Source: Chersky-840 sp035532735 (GTDB lineage: Bacteria > Actinomycetota > Acidimicrobiia > Acidimicrobiales > UBA8190). Taken from it: 64,000 nucleotides of DNA. Made by a program: the position numbers and the translations under genes. Every line of letters starts with the position of its first letter. The stretch's first letter is position 1. This document shows positions 31,702 through 41,327 of this stretch, piece by piece. Below the pieces are notes generated by a model. It ran no database searches. It saw only the letters and a program-made list of their open reading frames with translations, and was not told the DNA's origin. The stretch covers positions 44,448 through 108,447 of the forward strand of contig DATKQM010000033.1 of the NCBI GenBank assembly GCA_035532735.1, given 5' to 3'.

Positions 31702-33296
31702 TCGGTTGTCTCGGCCCGGAGGCGGGCATAGTCCACCTTGCCCGCCGGGGAACGCCCGATGCTTTCCACGAAATGGACGCGCTTGGGGGCTTTGTAGGCG
31801 GCCAGGCGAGCGCGGACCTGGGCGATGAGCTCGGGCTCGGTGGCGGTCGTGCCGGGGCGGAGCTCGACCGCGGCGGCCACCACCTGACCGAAGCGCTCGT
31901 CGGGGATCGCCACCGCCACGGCGTCGGCTACGGCGGGGTGGAGCTTCAAGACTTCTTCCACCTCTTCGGGGAAGACCTTCTCGCCGCCGGTGTTGATGAC
32001 GACAGACCCGCGCCCGAGCAGATGGATGGCCCCGTCGGCGTCGACGGTGGCGAAGTCGCCGGGGACCGAATAGCGGACGTCGTCGATCACCTTGAAGGTG
32101 GCGGCGGACTTGTCGGGATCCTTGTAGTAGCCGACGGGGTTGCGGCCCCCGAGGGCGAGCACCCCGACCTCGTCGGAGCCCGGGGTCACGTCCTTGTTGG
32201 ACTCGGGGTCCAGGACGCGGACATCAGGGCTCAAGGTGAAGCGCGCCGTGTGCTCCGCCGCGGTGCCGCTCGACACCGACGTCCCCATCCCGATCGCCTC
32301 GGATGACGAGAAGGCGTCGATGAGCATCAGGTTGGGGTGATGATGGAGCAGGCCCCGCTTGGTCTCTTCGCTCCACATGACACCCGAGGACACGAAGGCC
32401 AGGAGGGTCGAGAGTCGCCATCGGCCCGGATGCTCGTCGAGGGCCCGCAAGATGGGCTTGGCGAAGGAGTCGCCCACGATGGCGATGGTGTTGACGTTGT
32501 CGGCATCGACGGTGTCGAGGAGCTCGACGGCATCGAAGTGGCGACTCGTGAGAGTCACGATGCACCCGCCCACGGTCATGGCCGCCATGGCCGTGAACCC
32601 CCCCGTGCCGTGCATGAGAGGACAGGCGGGGAGATGGAGGGGGCCCGGGCCCACGATGGTCTTGCGGACACCGTCGGTGCCCCCGTCTTCGGGCACGCGC
32701 AGGAGGTTGCCGGCGTTGAGCTTGGCGAAGAGGTCGTCCTGGCGCCACATCACCCCCTTGGGCATCCCCGTGGTGCCACCGGTGTAGAGGAAGTACATGT
32801 CGTCGCCCGAGCGGGCCCACGGTGCGGCGGGACGTGGGGCTCCGTTCTCCGCCGCGACCTCATAGGGCGTCGCCCACGACGGGCACTGGTCGGTGCCGTC
32901 GTCCACCCACAACCAGGCTCGGACGCGCGGCACGCGGGTTTTCAATCCGGCGACCCGCTCCGAGAAGGCGCCGTGGAAGATGACCGCAACGGCATCGGCG
33001 TTGTCCCAGAGATAGACGAGCTCGTCGTCGGTGTAGCGGTAGTTGGTGTTCACCGGGACGAGCCCGACCTTCAAGATGGCAAAGGTCGACTCCATGTACT
33101 CGGGACCGTTGTAGAGATAGTGGGCCACCTTGTCCTGGTGGGCCACGCCGAGGTCGAGGAGGAACTGAGCCACGCCGTTGGCGCGCCGCTCGGTGTCGGC
33201 CCACGTGAGGCGGCGCTGGCCGTGGATGGCACTGGGACCGTCGGGCACGGTCTCGGCCACGGTTTCCCAGACGTCGGCGAAGTTCCAATCGGTCAC
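31680..33296 (-). CDS. acyl-CoA synthetase (FadD-like AMP-ligase)
   Basis: The 538-residue protein is an ANL superfamily adenylating enzyme. It has the P-loop YTGGTTGMPKGVMW and a late-domain hinge followed by the catalytic lysine in SPAGKVDYARL. It activates a carboxylic acid to the acyl-AMP and then the CoA thioester; the TGG.TGMPKGVMW form resembles mycobacterial FadD17/FadD19-like steroid or fatty acid ligases. It diverges from an acyl-CoA dehydrogenase gene with only 24 bp between starts, which suggests a shared catabolic role. The GTG start is 6 nt behind TAGGCT. Confidence 0.88.
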   Translation of the reverse strand: MTDWNFADVWETVAETVPDGPSAIHGQRRLTWADTERRANGVAQFLLDLGVAHQDKVAHYLYNGPEYMESTFAILKVGLVPVNTNYRYTDDELVYLWDNADAVAVIFHGAFSERVAGLKTRVPRVRAWLWVDDGTDQCPSWATPYEVAAENGAPRPAAPWARSGDDMYFLYTGGTTGMPKGVMWRQDDLFAKLNAGNLLRVPEDGGTDGVRKTIVGPGPLHLPACPLMHGTGGFTAMAAMTVGGCIVTLTSRHFDAVELLDTVDADNVNTIAIVGDSFAKPILRALDEHPGRWRLSTLLAFVSSGVMWSEETKRGLLHHHPNLMLIDAFSSSEAIGMGTSVSSGTAAEHTARFTLSPDVRVLDPESNKDVTPGSDEVGVLALGGRNPVGYYKDPDKSAATFKVIDDVRYSVPGDFATVDADGAIHLLGRGSVVINTGGEKVFPEEVEEVLKLHPAVADAVAVAIPDERFGQVVAAAVELRPGTTATEPELIAQVRARLAAYKAPKRVHFVESIGRSPAGKVDYARLRAETTEWAATPT

Positions 33297-33302
33297 TCGA
33301 GC

Positions 33303-33312
33303 AGCCTACGCT
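33303..33312. promoter_or_regulatory. overlapping divergent -10 elements
   Basis: TAGGCT on the minus strand (33303-33308) and TACGCT on the plus strand (33307-33312) share two base pairs. They lie 6 and 8 nt from the GTG starts at 33296 and 33321. The whole divergent intergenic space is 24 bp. Confidence 0.5.
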
Positions 33313-33320
33313 GCTTCGCT

Positions 33321-34556
33321 GTGGACCTCGCCCTGCCCGGAGACGATCACCCCGCTCGCGCCGGGTTCCGGGCCTGGCTGGACGCCAACCCCGATCCCTC
33401 GCCGCGTCAGCTCGCCGCGGCGGGGTATGTGGCGCCGCACTGGCCGCGCCCGTGGGGCCTCGAGGCTGATCCGATCGCTCAGCTCGTCATCGACGACGAG
33501 ATGCGTCGGGCCGGGGTGCGACGACCCTTCAACCAGATCGGCATCGGATGGGCGGGCCCGACGCTCGTGCACGCCGGTACCGAGGCCCAGAAGGAGCGCT
33601 ATCTCCTGCCGCTACTGGCGGGCGAGGAGATCTGGTGCCAATTGTTCTCCGAGCCCGGCGCGGGCTCGGACCTGGCTGGGCTCTCGACCCGGGCCCTGCG
33701 CGACGGCGACGAGTGGGTGGTGAGTGGCCAGAAGGTGTGGACGAGCTTCGCTCACATCGCGGCGTTGGGGATCCTCCTGGCGCGCACCGAGCCCGACGTC
33801 CCCAAGCACCGGGGTGTCTCGTATTTCATCTGCCCCATGGACGCGCCCGGCGTGACCATCCGACCCATCGTCGACATGACCGGCGACCACGCCTTCAACG
33901 AAGTGTTCCTCGACGAGGTCCGCCTGCCGGCGGAGAACCTCGTGGGTGAGGTGAACGGCGGTTGGGGGCTTGCCAAGGTGACCCTCGGCAACGAGCGGGT
34001 CTCGTTGTCGGGGGAGGGGGCGCTGTGGGGCCAGGGTCCCACTGTCGGCGATCTCCTCGACATCGTCCGGCGCGGTGGCCCGGTGCGCGACGCCGGGTTG
34101 CGCCAACGCCTGGCCCGAGTGTTCATCGAAGGCGAGGTGCTCCGACTCATCCGGCTCCGTACCGTGAGCGCGGCGGTGGCGGGCCGGACCCCGGGCCCCG
34201 AGGCGTCGGTCCGCAAGGCGCTCGCCGATGACCACGGCCAGCGGATCATGGAGCTGGCCCAGGCCATGGCGGGGACCTTCGGCATGTTGGCCGACGCCGG
34301 GCCCGCCCAGAGCGCGACGTCTAATCCGAACGCGAGGGCTGAGGCGTCAGGCGCAGCGTCGAATGGTGCCGGTGTCTCGTGGCCATCCCCGGTGTGGGCC
34401 AAGGGCTATCTCTTCTCGAGAGCGCTCACCATCGGGGGCGGCACCGCCGAGGTCCAGCGCAACATCATCGCCGAGCGGGTGCTCGGGCTTCCCCACGACG
34501 TCGACGTCGAGGCGTCACGGTCGTGGGCGGAGACCCATCGCGCCGTCCAGGCCTGA
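33321..34556 (+). CDS. acyl-CoA dehydrogenase
   Basis: The 411-residue flavoprotein has the acyl-CoA dehydrogenase order: an N-terminal helical domain, the beta domain with LFSEPGAGSDLAG and WVVSGQKVWTS (flavin contacts), and a C-terminal helical domain ending GGGTAEVQRNIIAERVLGLP. It takes electrons from an acyl-CoA and passes them to ETF. A Ser/Ala/Asn-rich insertion near residues 330-355 is unusual. GTG 33321 is chosen from the -10 spacing and length; the open frame to 32337 is antisense to the acyl-CoA synthetase. Chain length or steroid specificity is unknown. Confidence 0.88.
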   Translation: MDLALPGDDHPARAGFRAWLDANPDPSPRQLAAAGYVAPHWPRPWGLEADPIAQLVIDDEMRRAGVRRPFNQIGIGWAGPTLVHAGTEAQKERYLLPLLAGEEIWCQLFSEPGAGSDLAGLSTRALRDGDEWVVSGQKVWTSFAHIAALGILLARTEPDVPKHRGVSYFICPMDAPGVTIRPIVDMTGDHAFNEVFLDEVRLPAENLVGEVNGGWGLAKVTLGNERVSLSGEGALWGQGPTVGDLLDIVRRGGPVRDAGLRQRLARVFIEGEVLRLIRLRTVSAAVAGRTPGPEASVRKALADDHGQRIMELAQAMAGTFGMLADAGPAQSATSNPNARAEASGAASNGAGVSWPSPVWAKGYLFSRALTIGGGTAEVQRNIIAERVLGLPHDVDVEASRSWAETHRAVQA

Positions 34557-34581
34557 GGCCGGTCTTCGTCGGTTTCGGGTC

Positions 34582-35400
34582 TCACCCCGGGCGGGGCGCG
34601 CCCATGGACCTCTCGACCACGCGCCGAACGAACGCGGCGAAGGCGTCGGGATGGCTGAGCGGCGCACCGTGGGCTGAGCCGGGGATCTCGATGACCTCGG
34701 CATCAGGGACGAGCTCGGCCAAGGCGTCGATGGCACGCCGGTGATGGGGGATCGACGCACCGCCACGCCCGAGGACGAGCGGGACCCGTAAGTGGCCCAG
34801 ATCGAAAGGGCTGCCGTGGCGGCGGAGGTCGGAGAGCTCGGCGACGAGGGCGGGGCCATCGGCGTGGCGATCGGCACGCGCCTGGTCGGTGAGACGGTCC
34901 CACCCGGCGTCGCCGACCAGGCGCCGAAAGAACCCCTCGGCGAAGGTGGCGGGGTCCTCGTCGGCGATACTCGACGCAGTGCGCCGTGGCCACCAGTCGC
35001 ACCAGGGGAGGGGCGGCTCGTAAGCGCCCACGGCCCTGATGGCCCAGGGAGCCTCGATCGCGGCGCCGAGCGCCACGTCACCGCCGTAGGAGTGGCCCAC
35101 CACGACCGCAGGCCCGTCGCCCACCAAGACCACGAGATCGGCGACGTGGGCTTCGAGGGAGCGGGCCAAGGGCATGGCGCGCGAGTGGTGATAGCCGCGG
35201 CGGTCGTACGTCACGACGTGGAGATCGGCGAGACGCCGCACGGTGCGCGCGAAGGACGCGCCCCGGTCCAGTGAACCGTGGACGAGGAACACCGTGGGCG
35301 TGGCACCGGGTGTGTCGTCTCGGTGGTCGACGACGTGGAGGCCGTCGGGGCGCGCGCTCAACGCCCGATCACCCGCACCCGCCCGGTTCCATCCCCGCAA
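34582..35400 (-). CDS. alpha/beta hydrolase
   Basis: The 272-residue protein has an oxyanion region VFLVHGSLDRGASF, the nucleophile elbow GHSYGG and a C-terminal histidine in GSAHGAPLSH, giving a plausible Ser-Asp-His triad. Candidate substrates are esters or lactones; none is indicated by the context between an acyl-CoA dehydrogenase and kgd. A TAGCCT element lies about 20 nt upstream of the TTG at 35400, and no ATG or GTG is available close by, so the start is uncertain. Confidence 0.75.
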   Translation of the reverse strand: MRGWNRAGAGDRALSARPDGLHVVDHRDDTPGATPTVFLVHGSLDRGASFARTVRRLADLHVVTYDRRGYHHSRAMPLARSLEAHVADLVVLVGDGPAVVVGHSYGGDVALGAAIEAPWAIRAVGAYEPPLPWCDWWPRRTASSIADEDPATFAEGFFRRLVGDAGWDRLTDQARADRHADGPALVAELSDLRRHGSPFDLGHLRVPLVLGRGGASIPHHRRAIDALAELVPDAEVIEIPGSAHGAPLSHPDAFAAFVRRVVERSMGAPRPG

Positions 35401-35468
35401 TGGCCACGAACATGGTGCGCAAGGCTAATGCCTCGTCGGGATGGGGCTCTCCGACGAGGTGCCCCCGG

Positions 35469-35474
35469 TAAGAT
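35469..35474 (+). promoter_or_regulatory. -10 element of kgd
   Basis: TAAGAT lies 7 nt before ATG 35482, consistent with a leaderless transcript. Confidence 0.45.
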
Positions 35475-35481
35475 CGTCGTG

Positions 35482-38400
35482 ATGCCACAAGACCAGGCCA
35501 GAGCCTCGAGCCCGTCGTTCGGTGGCGCGTTCGGGCCCAATGCCTGGTTGGTCGACGACATGTTCGAGGAGTACCGCAACGACCCTTCGTCGGTGAGCGA
35601 GAGCTGGCGCGAGTTCTTCGCCGACTACGTCCCCGGAGGCGTGGCCACCGCGGCGATGCCGGTCACCGCGCCCCCCGCCGTCACCGAACCGGCGCCATCG
35701 GTCGCTCCGACCTCGACTACAGCTCCGAGTATGCCGGCGACAACACCGGCGACAACACCGGCGACAACACCATCGAGAACGACCCCGGCGAGCGGGCCGG
35801 TGGCGTCCCCGCTTCGAGGCGCAGCGGCGCGAATTGCGCAGAACATGGCCGCATCGCTCACGGTCCCCACCGCCACGAGCGTGCGGACGGTCCCGGCCAA
35901 GCTCCTCGAGGTGAACCGGTCGATCGTGAACCAGCATTTGGCCCGCACCTCGGGCGGCAAGGTGAGCTTCACCCACCTGATCGGCTTCGCCCTGGTCCGG
36001 GCTCTCGAGGCGGTCCCTGCGCTCAACTCCAGCTTCGTCGCCGACGTCGACGGAACGGACAAGCCCGGGGTCATCCACCACGACCACGTCGGCTTGGGAC
36101 TGGCGGTGGACCTCGAGAAGTCCGACGGGACGCGCACCTTGTTGGTCCCGGTGATCAGCGCGGCCGAGGCGCTCGATTTCCGGGGATTCGTGATCGCCTA
36201 CGAGGAGCTCGTGCGCAAGGTCCACACCGGCAAGGCCACGCCGGACGATTTCGCCGGCGCCACGGTCACGCTCACCAACCCCGGCACCCTGGGGACGATG
36301 CAGTCGGTCCCGAGGCTGATGCCGGGCCAAGGGGCCATCATCGGCGTGGGGGCCCTCGGATATCCCGCCGAGTTCCAGGCCGCCGACCGCAACAGCCTGG
36401 CCCAGATCGGCGTCGGGCCCGTCGTCACCCTGACGTCGACCTACGACCACCGGATCATCCAGGGCGCGGAGTCAGGGATGTTCCTCACCTACATGGCCGA
36501 ATGCCTCACGGGACAACACGACTTCTACGAGTCGGTGTTCGCGGCGATGGACGTGCCCTATGAGCCGGTCCGCTGGCAGGCCGATGTCAATGCCGGCGAC
36601 AGCGAGCAGATGCGGTTGGTCAAGCAGGTCCACGTGCAGAGCCTGATCAACATGTACCGGGTGCGGGGTCATCTGATCGCGGACCTCGACCCACTTTCGG
36701 CCGAGCCCCGACCGCTGCACCCCGAGCTCGACCCCACCACCTACAGCCTCACCTTGTGGGACCTCGACCGCGAGTTCGTGGTCGACGGGCTGGCGGGTCG
36801 CCACAGCCTCACCCTGGGGGAGGCGCTGGATCTCTTGCGCGACGCTTACTGCCGGACACTCGGCATCGAGTACATGCACATCCAGGATCCCGAGCAGAAG
36901 CGGTGGATCCAGCAGCACACCGAAGGCGTGCCCACCGCGCTCGACCCCCTCGAGCAACGCCACGTCCTGGACCGGCTCAACGCGGCGGAGGCCTTCGAGC
37001 GGTTCCTCCACACCAGGTACGTGGGGCAGAAGCGGTTCGGCCTGGAAGGGGCGGAGTCGACCATCGTGGTCCTCGACACCATCCTCGAGGAGTGTGCCCG
37101 AGCGGGGACCAGCGAGGCCGTGCTCGGCATGGCACACCGCGGTCGGCTCAACGTCCTCGCCAACATCGTGGGCAAGTCCTACGGCGAGATCTTCCGCGAG
37201 TTCGAGGGCGACCTCGACCCCGACTCGGTCCAGGGCTCGGGGGACGTCAAGTACCACAAGGGGGCCTCGGGCAAGTTCGTGGCTCGGGCAGGATCCGAGC
37301 TCACCGTCACCTTGGCCTCGAACCCGTCGCATCTCGAGGCCGTCGACCCCGTCGTCGAGGGCATGGTCCGGGCCAAGCAGGACATGCTCGGCGGTGACCG
37401 GTGTCTCGACGTGCTGTCGGTGCTCGTTCACGGCGACGCCGCCTTCGCCGGTCAGGGCGTAGTGGCGGAGACCCTCGAGCTCTCGCAGCTGTCGGGTTAC
37501 CACACGGGGGGAACGATCCACGTCGTGGTGAACAACCAGTTGGGGTTCACCACTGCTCCCGAGTCGGCCCGTTCGTCGTTGTATCCGACCGACGTCGCCA
37601 AGATGGTGCAGGCGCCGATCTTCCACGTGAACGGTGACGACCCCGAAGCGTGTCTGCGCGCGGCGCGCCTCGCCTTTGGCTTCCGCCAGACGTTCCACAA
37701 AGACGTCGTGATCGACCTGGTCTGCTACCGGCGCCACGGTCACAACGAAGGCGACGATCCCAGCTACACCCAGCCCCGGATGTACGCCATCATCGAAGGC
37801 AAGCGCTCGGTCCGGAAGCTCTACACCGAATCGCTCGTCAGACGTGGCGACATCACCGTCGAGGAGGCCGAGCGAGCCCTCGAGGACTTCGGGGCCCGTC
37901 TGCAGGTGGCGTTGGATGAGACGCGCCAGACCGCACCGCCCCAGCCAACCGTCCTGCCCGCACCACCGGCGCGCCGCGCCTCGAGCCTGGCGATGTCCAC
38001 CGGGGTGGCGCGCCAGGAGCTCGAACGCCTGGCCGTGGCGGCCACGACGGTGCCCGAAGGTTTCACCGTCCACCCGAAGTTGCTCCGCCAGTTCGAGCAG
38101 CGGGCCCAGATGGTGGCGGCCGGCGACGTGGACTGGGCGCTCGGAGAGGCGCTCGCCCTCGGATCGATCGTGGTCGAGGGCACCGATGTCCGGCTCTCGG
38201 GCCAAGACACCCGACGGGGCACCTTCAGCCAGCGCCACGCCGTGCTCGTCGACTACCGGACGGGAGAGGAGTGGATCCCCCTCGCCCATCTGCACGGCGA
38301 CGACGTCGGGAGGTTCGGCGTCCACGATTCGCTGCTCTCGGAGTACGCGGCGGTGGGCTTCGAATACGGCTACTCGGTGGAATCCCCCGATGCTCTGGTG

Positions 38401-39243
38401 GCATGGGAGGCACAGTTCGGAGACTTCGCCAACGGAGCTCAGATCATCATCGACAACTTCTTCGTGTCCGCCGATGACAAGTGGGGGCAGCGTTGCGGCC
38501 TCGTCCTGTTGCTGCCGCACGGCTTCGAGGGTCAAGGCCCCGAGCACTCCTCGGCACGGATCGAGCGTTTCCTCACCCTGTCCGCACGCGACAACATGCG
38601 CCTTGCCCAACCCACCACGGCCGCCCAGTACTTCCACCTTCTGCGCTCGCAGGTGCGCGGCCTGGGTCGACAGCCCCTGGTGGTCCTCACGCCCAAGTCC
38701 CTGCTCCGGGCGCGCCAGTCGCGTTCAGGGCTCGATGAGCTTGCCGTGGGGTCGTTCGCCGAGGTGCTCGACGATCCGGCCACCATGGGCGGCGCCGACG
38801 GTGGCGACAACCGTGGGGACGGAGCGGCGCGCCCGGTCGACGCCGCCACGGTGCAACGGGTGCTTCTGTGCTCGGGCAAGGTCGCCTTCGAAGCCATGGC
38901 CCGGCGCGACGCTCTGCTCGGGGCATCCGAGGCGCTCCCGGACCCCGGCGTCGATCCCGGGGCTGTGGCCGTGGTCCGGGTCGAACAGCTCTATCCCTGG
39001 CCCGAAGAGGCCCTGGCCTCGGTGCTCGCCCATTACCCCGACGCCGACGAGGTGGTGTGGGTCCAAGAGGAGCCCGAGAACATGGGGGCCTGGTCGTACG
39101 CGCACGGACGTCTGCACCGTCTCCTGCGGGAGCGGTTCACCTTGACCCACGTGAGCCGAGCCGAGTCGGCGAGCCCGGCCACGGGGAGCGCGGCGCTGCA
39201 CCACCTCGAGCAGGAAGACCTCCTGCGCCGAGCCTTCGCCTGA
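35482..39243 (+). CDS. kgd: multifunctional 2-oxoglutarate decarboxylase/dehydrogenase (Kgd/OdhA type)
   Basis: The 1253-residue protein fuses a short E1 N-terminal segment and a Thr/Pro-rich linker (about residues 55-110). An E2-like acyltransferase core follows (about 120-345, with STYDHRIIQGAESG), then a thiamine-diphosphate E1 (about 380-1253). The E1 part shows AHRGRLNVLAN and the ThDP/Mg segment GDAAFAG...VVNNQ. This layout, without a lipoyl domain, is that of actinobacterial Kgd/OdhA, which feeds 2-oxoglutarate into succinyl-CoA or succinate semialdehyde and is controlled by FHA proteins such as GarA/OdhI. ATG 35482 follows the -10 element; the upstream frame is the shadow of the hydrolase. 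Confidence 0.95.
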   Translation: MPQDQARASSPSFGGAFGPNAWLVDDMFEEYRNDPSSVSESWREFFADYVPGGVATAAMPVTAPPAVTEPAPSVAPTSTTAPSMPATTPATTPATTPSRTTPASGPVASPLRGAAARIAQNMAASLTVPTATSVRTVPAKLLEVNRSIVNQHLARTSGGKVSFTHLIGFALVRALEAVPALNSSFVADVDGTDKPGVIHHDHVGLGLAVDLEKSDGTRTLLVPVISAAEALDFRGFVIAYEELVRKVHTGKATPDDFAGATVTLTNPGTLGTMQSVPRLMPGQGAIIGVGALGYPAEFQAADRNSLAQIGVGPVVTLTSTYDHRIIQGAESGMFLTYMAECLTGQHDFYESVFAAMDVPYEPVRWQADVNAGDSEQMRLVKQVHVQSLINMYRVRGHLIADLDPLSAEPRPLHPELDPTTYSLTLWDLDREFVVDGLAGRHSLTLGEALDLLRDAYCRTLGIEYMHIQDPEQKRWIQQHTEGVPTALDPLEQRHVLDRLNAAEAFERFLHTRYVGQKRFGLEGAESTIVVLDTILEECARAGTSEAVLGMAHRGRLNVLANIVGKSYGEIFREFEGDLDPDSVQGSGDVKYHKGASGKFVARAGSELTVTLASNPSHLEAVDPVVEGMVRAKQDMLGGDRCLDVLSVLVHGDAAFAGQGVVAETLELSQLSGYHTGGTIHVVVNNQLGFTTAPESARSSLYPTDVAKMVQAPIFHVNGDDPEACLRAARLAFGFRQTFHKDVVIDLVCYRRHGHNEGDDPSYTQPRMYAIIEGKRSVRKLYTESLVRRGDITVEEAERALEDFGARLQVALDETRQTAPPQPTVLPAPPARRASSLAMSTGVARQELERLAVAATTVPEGFTVHPKLLRQFEQRAQMVAAGDVDWALGEALALGSIVVEGTDVRLSGQDTRRGTFSQRHAVLVDYRTGEEWIPLAHLHGDDVGRFGVHDSLLSEYAAVGFEYGYSVESPDALVAWEAQFGDFANGAQIIIDNFFVSADDKWGQRCGLVLLLPHGFEGQGPEHSSARIERFLTLSARDNMRLAQPTTAAQYFHLLRSQVRGLGRQPLVVLTPKSLLRARQSRSGLDELAVGSFAEVLDDPATMGGADGGDNRGDGAARPVDAATVQRVLLCSGKVAFEAMARRDALLGASEALPDPGVDPGAVAVVRVEQLYPWPEEALASVLAHYPDADEVVWVQEEPENMGAWSYAHGRLHRLLRERFTLTHVSRAESASPATGSAALHHLEQEDLLRRAFA
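35734..35769 (+). repeat. three 12-bp in-frame repeats in kgd
   Basis: ccggcgacaaca occurs three times head to tail and encodes the repeated TTPA block in the linker of Kgd. Confidence 0.85.
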
Positions 39244-39247
39244 TCGA

Positions 39248-39901
39248 TCAGCGCAAGGGGATGCCGATGACCGCTTCGAGCGCGGTCAAGGCGCTGGAAG
39301 TGTCGGTGACCTTGATGGTGGCCATGCCCAGTGCCCGAGCCGGTTTCAGATTGACCCCGAGATCGTCGAGGAACACGGCTTGGCGAGGTGCGACGTCGAG
39401 CGCCTCACAGGCCATGAGATAGAAGCGCTCGTCGGGTTTGCGGACGCCGACCACCGAGGATTCGACCACGGCGTCGAACAAGGCGAGGACCTCGGCCAGC
39501 GCCGAGTAGCCCGACCCCGAGATCGGGGTCACGAAGTTGTTCGTGAGGAGCCCAGTCTTGAAGTGCTCGCCACAGCGCCGCACGGCCTCGACCATCTCGG
39601 GACGGAGCTGTCCTGAGAACATGGCGAACAGGTCCCGTGCGTCGATGCGGCCTCCTGCCGCCAGGGTCTCGGCTTCGAAGGCGTCACAGAACGCGTCGAA
39701 GCCGAGCTCGTTGCGCTCGAGGCGCGCCCAGGCGTTCTCGAGATGGTTGGAGGCGTTGACCGAGCGGATGAAACCGTCGGGCAGCCTATGGTCACGTTCG
39801 TAGCGTCGAAAGGCGTCGAAGGGGCTGTCGGTGATGACGCCCCCGAAGTCGAAGAGGACCGCCGCGATGGACGGGGTCTCGGCGTCCCCCGCCGAGCTCA
39901 C
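39248..39901 (-). CDS. HAD-family phosphatase (epoxide hydrolase N-domain type)
   Basis: The 217-residue protein has HAD motif I FDFGGVITD, motif II LLTNN, motif III lysine in VRKPDERFY and motif IV VFLDDLGVNLKPA, with a helical cap inserted after motif I. It resembles the phosphatase domain of epoxide hydrolase 2-like HAD-IA proteins and may act on lipid or sugar phosphates. GTG 39901 overlaps the M20 peptidase stop as GTGA, which decides the start. It converges with kgd with 4 bp between stops. Confidence 0.82.
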   Translation of the reverse strand: MSSAGDAETPSIAAVLFDFGGVITDSPFDAFRRYERDHRLPDGFIRSVNASNHLENAWARLERNELGFDAFCDAFEAETLAAGGRIDARDLFAMFSGQLRPEMVEAVRRCGEHFKTGLLTNNFVTPISGSGYSALAEVLALFDAVVESSVVGVRKPDERFYLMACEALDVAPRQAVFLDDLGVNLKPARALGMATIKVTDTSSALTALEAVIGIPLR

Positions 39902-41235
39902 CGAAGCGACTGGCGGGCGAGCCCGTCCCACAGCGCCGCGGAAAGCCCGAGCGAGGCGATGTCGACCCGCTCGTCCACACCGTGGAACATCGCCGCGTAC
40001 TGTTCGAACGACAATTGCTCACTGAAGAGGCCGAACCCGTAGGCGACGGTACCGAGGCGCCGAAAGAAGCGGGCGTCGGTGGCGCCCACGGTCAGGAAGG
40101 GCACGCAGCGGGCGTCGGGGTACGAGGCCCGGGCCACGCGTTCGAGGGCATCCCACAGGGGGGTGTCGGTCGGAGACGTGCTCGCCACGTCGACGCTGTT
40201 CCAGGTCAATTCGACGTCGCCGGCCAGGTCGCCCAAGGCGTCATTGATCATGGCCTCGACCTCGGGCTGCCCCCAGCCTGGCAGCGTCCGGATGTCGACC
40301 TGGAGCTGGACACGGTCGGGGATGACATTCACCTTGGTCCCCGCCTGCAAGACGGTGGGCGCCATGGTGGTGTGGGTACAGGCATGGGCTTGGCGGGCCA
40401 GTCCGAGTAGGGGCAGGGACTGGCAGAACTCGCCGATGCGCTGGGCGTCGAGCAACGGGCCCGAGAACTCAGCGGGGAGGCCGATACCCTCCACGAAGCG
40501 CCGCCACGCGTCGTGGATGTCGGCGGGTGTCTCGTGCTCGGCCAGCCTGCGAACCACTTCCGCCGCCTTCACCAAGGCGTTGTCGGTCCGAAGGGGCTGT
40601 GACGCGTGGCCGGGCGTACCGCGCACGGTCATGGTGCACCAGAACGCACCTTTCTCACCGGTGATGACCGGGAGACGGACACCGCCCGGGCTCCCCATGG
40701 GGAATCCGCCCGCCTCGGTGATCAGGTAGTCACAGCGGACCTCATCGGCCCGGTTCTCGGTCAGCCACTGCGCGCCGTGGCTCCCGAGGGCCTCCTCGTC
40801 GGCCACACCGATGAACACGAGGTCACCTTCGGGACGAAATCCTTCATCGGCCAGATGGGCGAAGGACACCGCCATGGACGCCGTGAGGTTCAGCATGTCC
40901 ACCGCACCGCGGCCCCACACCTCGCCGTCGATGATCTCCCCGCCGAAGGGGTCATGGCGCCAGTCCTCCCCGTTGGCAGGGACGACATCGGTGTGCCCGA
41001 GAAGGGTGAGCGCGGGGGCGTCGTGGTCGCGACCCTCGAGCTTGGCCACCAGTGAGGTGCGGCCCGGCAGCGGCTCGTAGAGCTCCATGTCGAGTCCCCG
41101 CCCGTCGAAGAGGTCACGCAGGAGATCGGCGTTGCGCTGCTCGTGTCCGGACTCGGGCGTCCCGTCGTTGACACAGGCGTTACGGATCATCGCTTGAAGG
41201 ACTTCGGCTACTTCTCCGCCCAGGTCGCCGGCCAT
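39898..41235 (-). CDS. M20-family metallopeptidase/deacylase
   Basis: The 445-residue enzyme has the M20 metal-site pattern: HTDVVP with the first ligand histidine, GRGAVDML with the bridging aspartate, VADEEALGS with the catalytic and metal glutamates, ITEAGG, and a C-terminal MFHGVDERV histidine. A dimerisation (lid) domain spans about residues 205-320. It cleaves peptides or N-acyl amino acids; the exact substrate is not clear. ATG 41235 lies 6 nt behind TAGGAT. It forms a coupled operon with the HAD gene. Confidence 0.87.
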   Translation of the reverse strand: MAGDLGGEVAEVLQAMIRNACVNDGTPESGHEQRNADLLRDLFDGRGLDMELYEPLPGRTSLVAKLEGRDHDAPALTLLGHTDVVPANGEDWRHDPFGGEIIDGEVWGRGAVDMLNLTASMAVSFAHLADEGFRPEGDLVFIGVADEEALGSHGAQWLTENRADEVRCDYLITEAGGFPMGSPGGVRLPVITGEKGAFWCTMTVRGTPGHASQPLRTDNALVKAAEVVRRLAEHETPADIHDAWRRFVEGIGLPAEFSGPLLDAQRIGEFCQSLPLLGLARQAHACTHTTMAPTVLQAGTKVNVIPDRVQLQVDIRTLPGWGQPEVEAMINDALGDLAGDVELTWNSVDVASTSPTDTPLWDALERVARASYPDARCVPFLTVGATDARFFRRLGTVAYGFGLFSEQLSFEQYAAMFHGVDERVDIASLGLSAALWDGLARQSLR

Positions 41236-41241
41236 GGCCGC

Positions 41242-41247
41242 ATCCTA
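41242..41247 (-). promoter_or_regulatory. -10 element of the M20-HAD operon
   Basis: TAGGAT on the minus strand lies 6 nt before ATG 41235. Confidence 0.45.
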
Positions 41248-41327
41248 CGGTGGACGCCGGACCCGGCGGGGTGCCCCGGAGGAGGGTCGGACAGATTCCG
41301 GCGGTGGGATGGTTGACTGGACCCCAC

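Noticed and set aside
36472..38637. 721-codon open frame on the minus strand across kgd
   Set aside because: It is the antisense shadow of a conserved GC-rich gene, with His/Arg/Gly-rich composition and no domain similarity.
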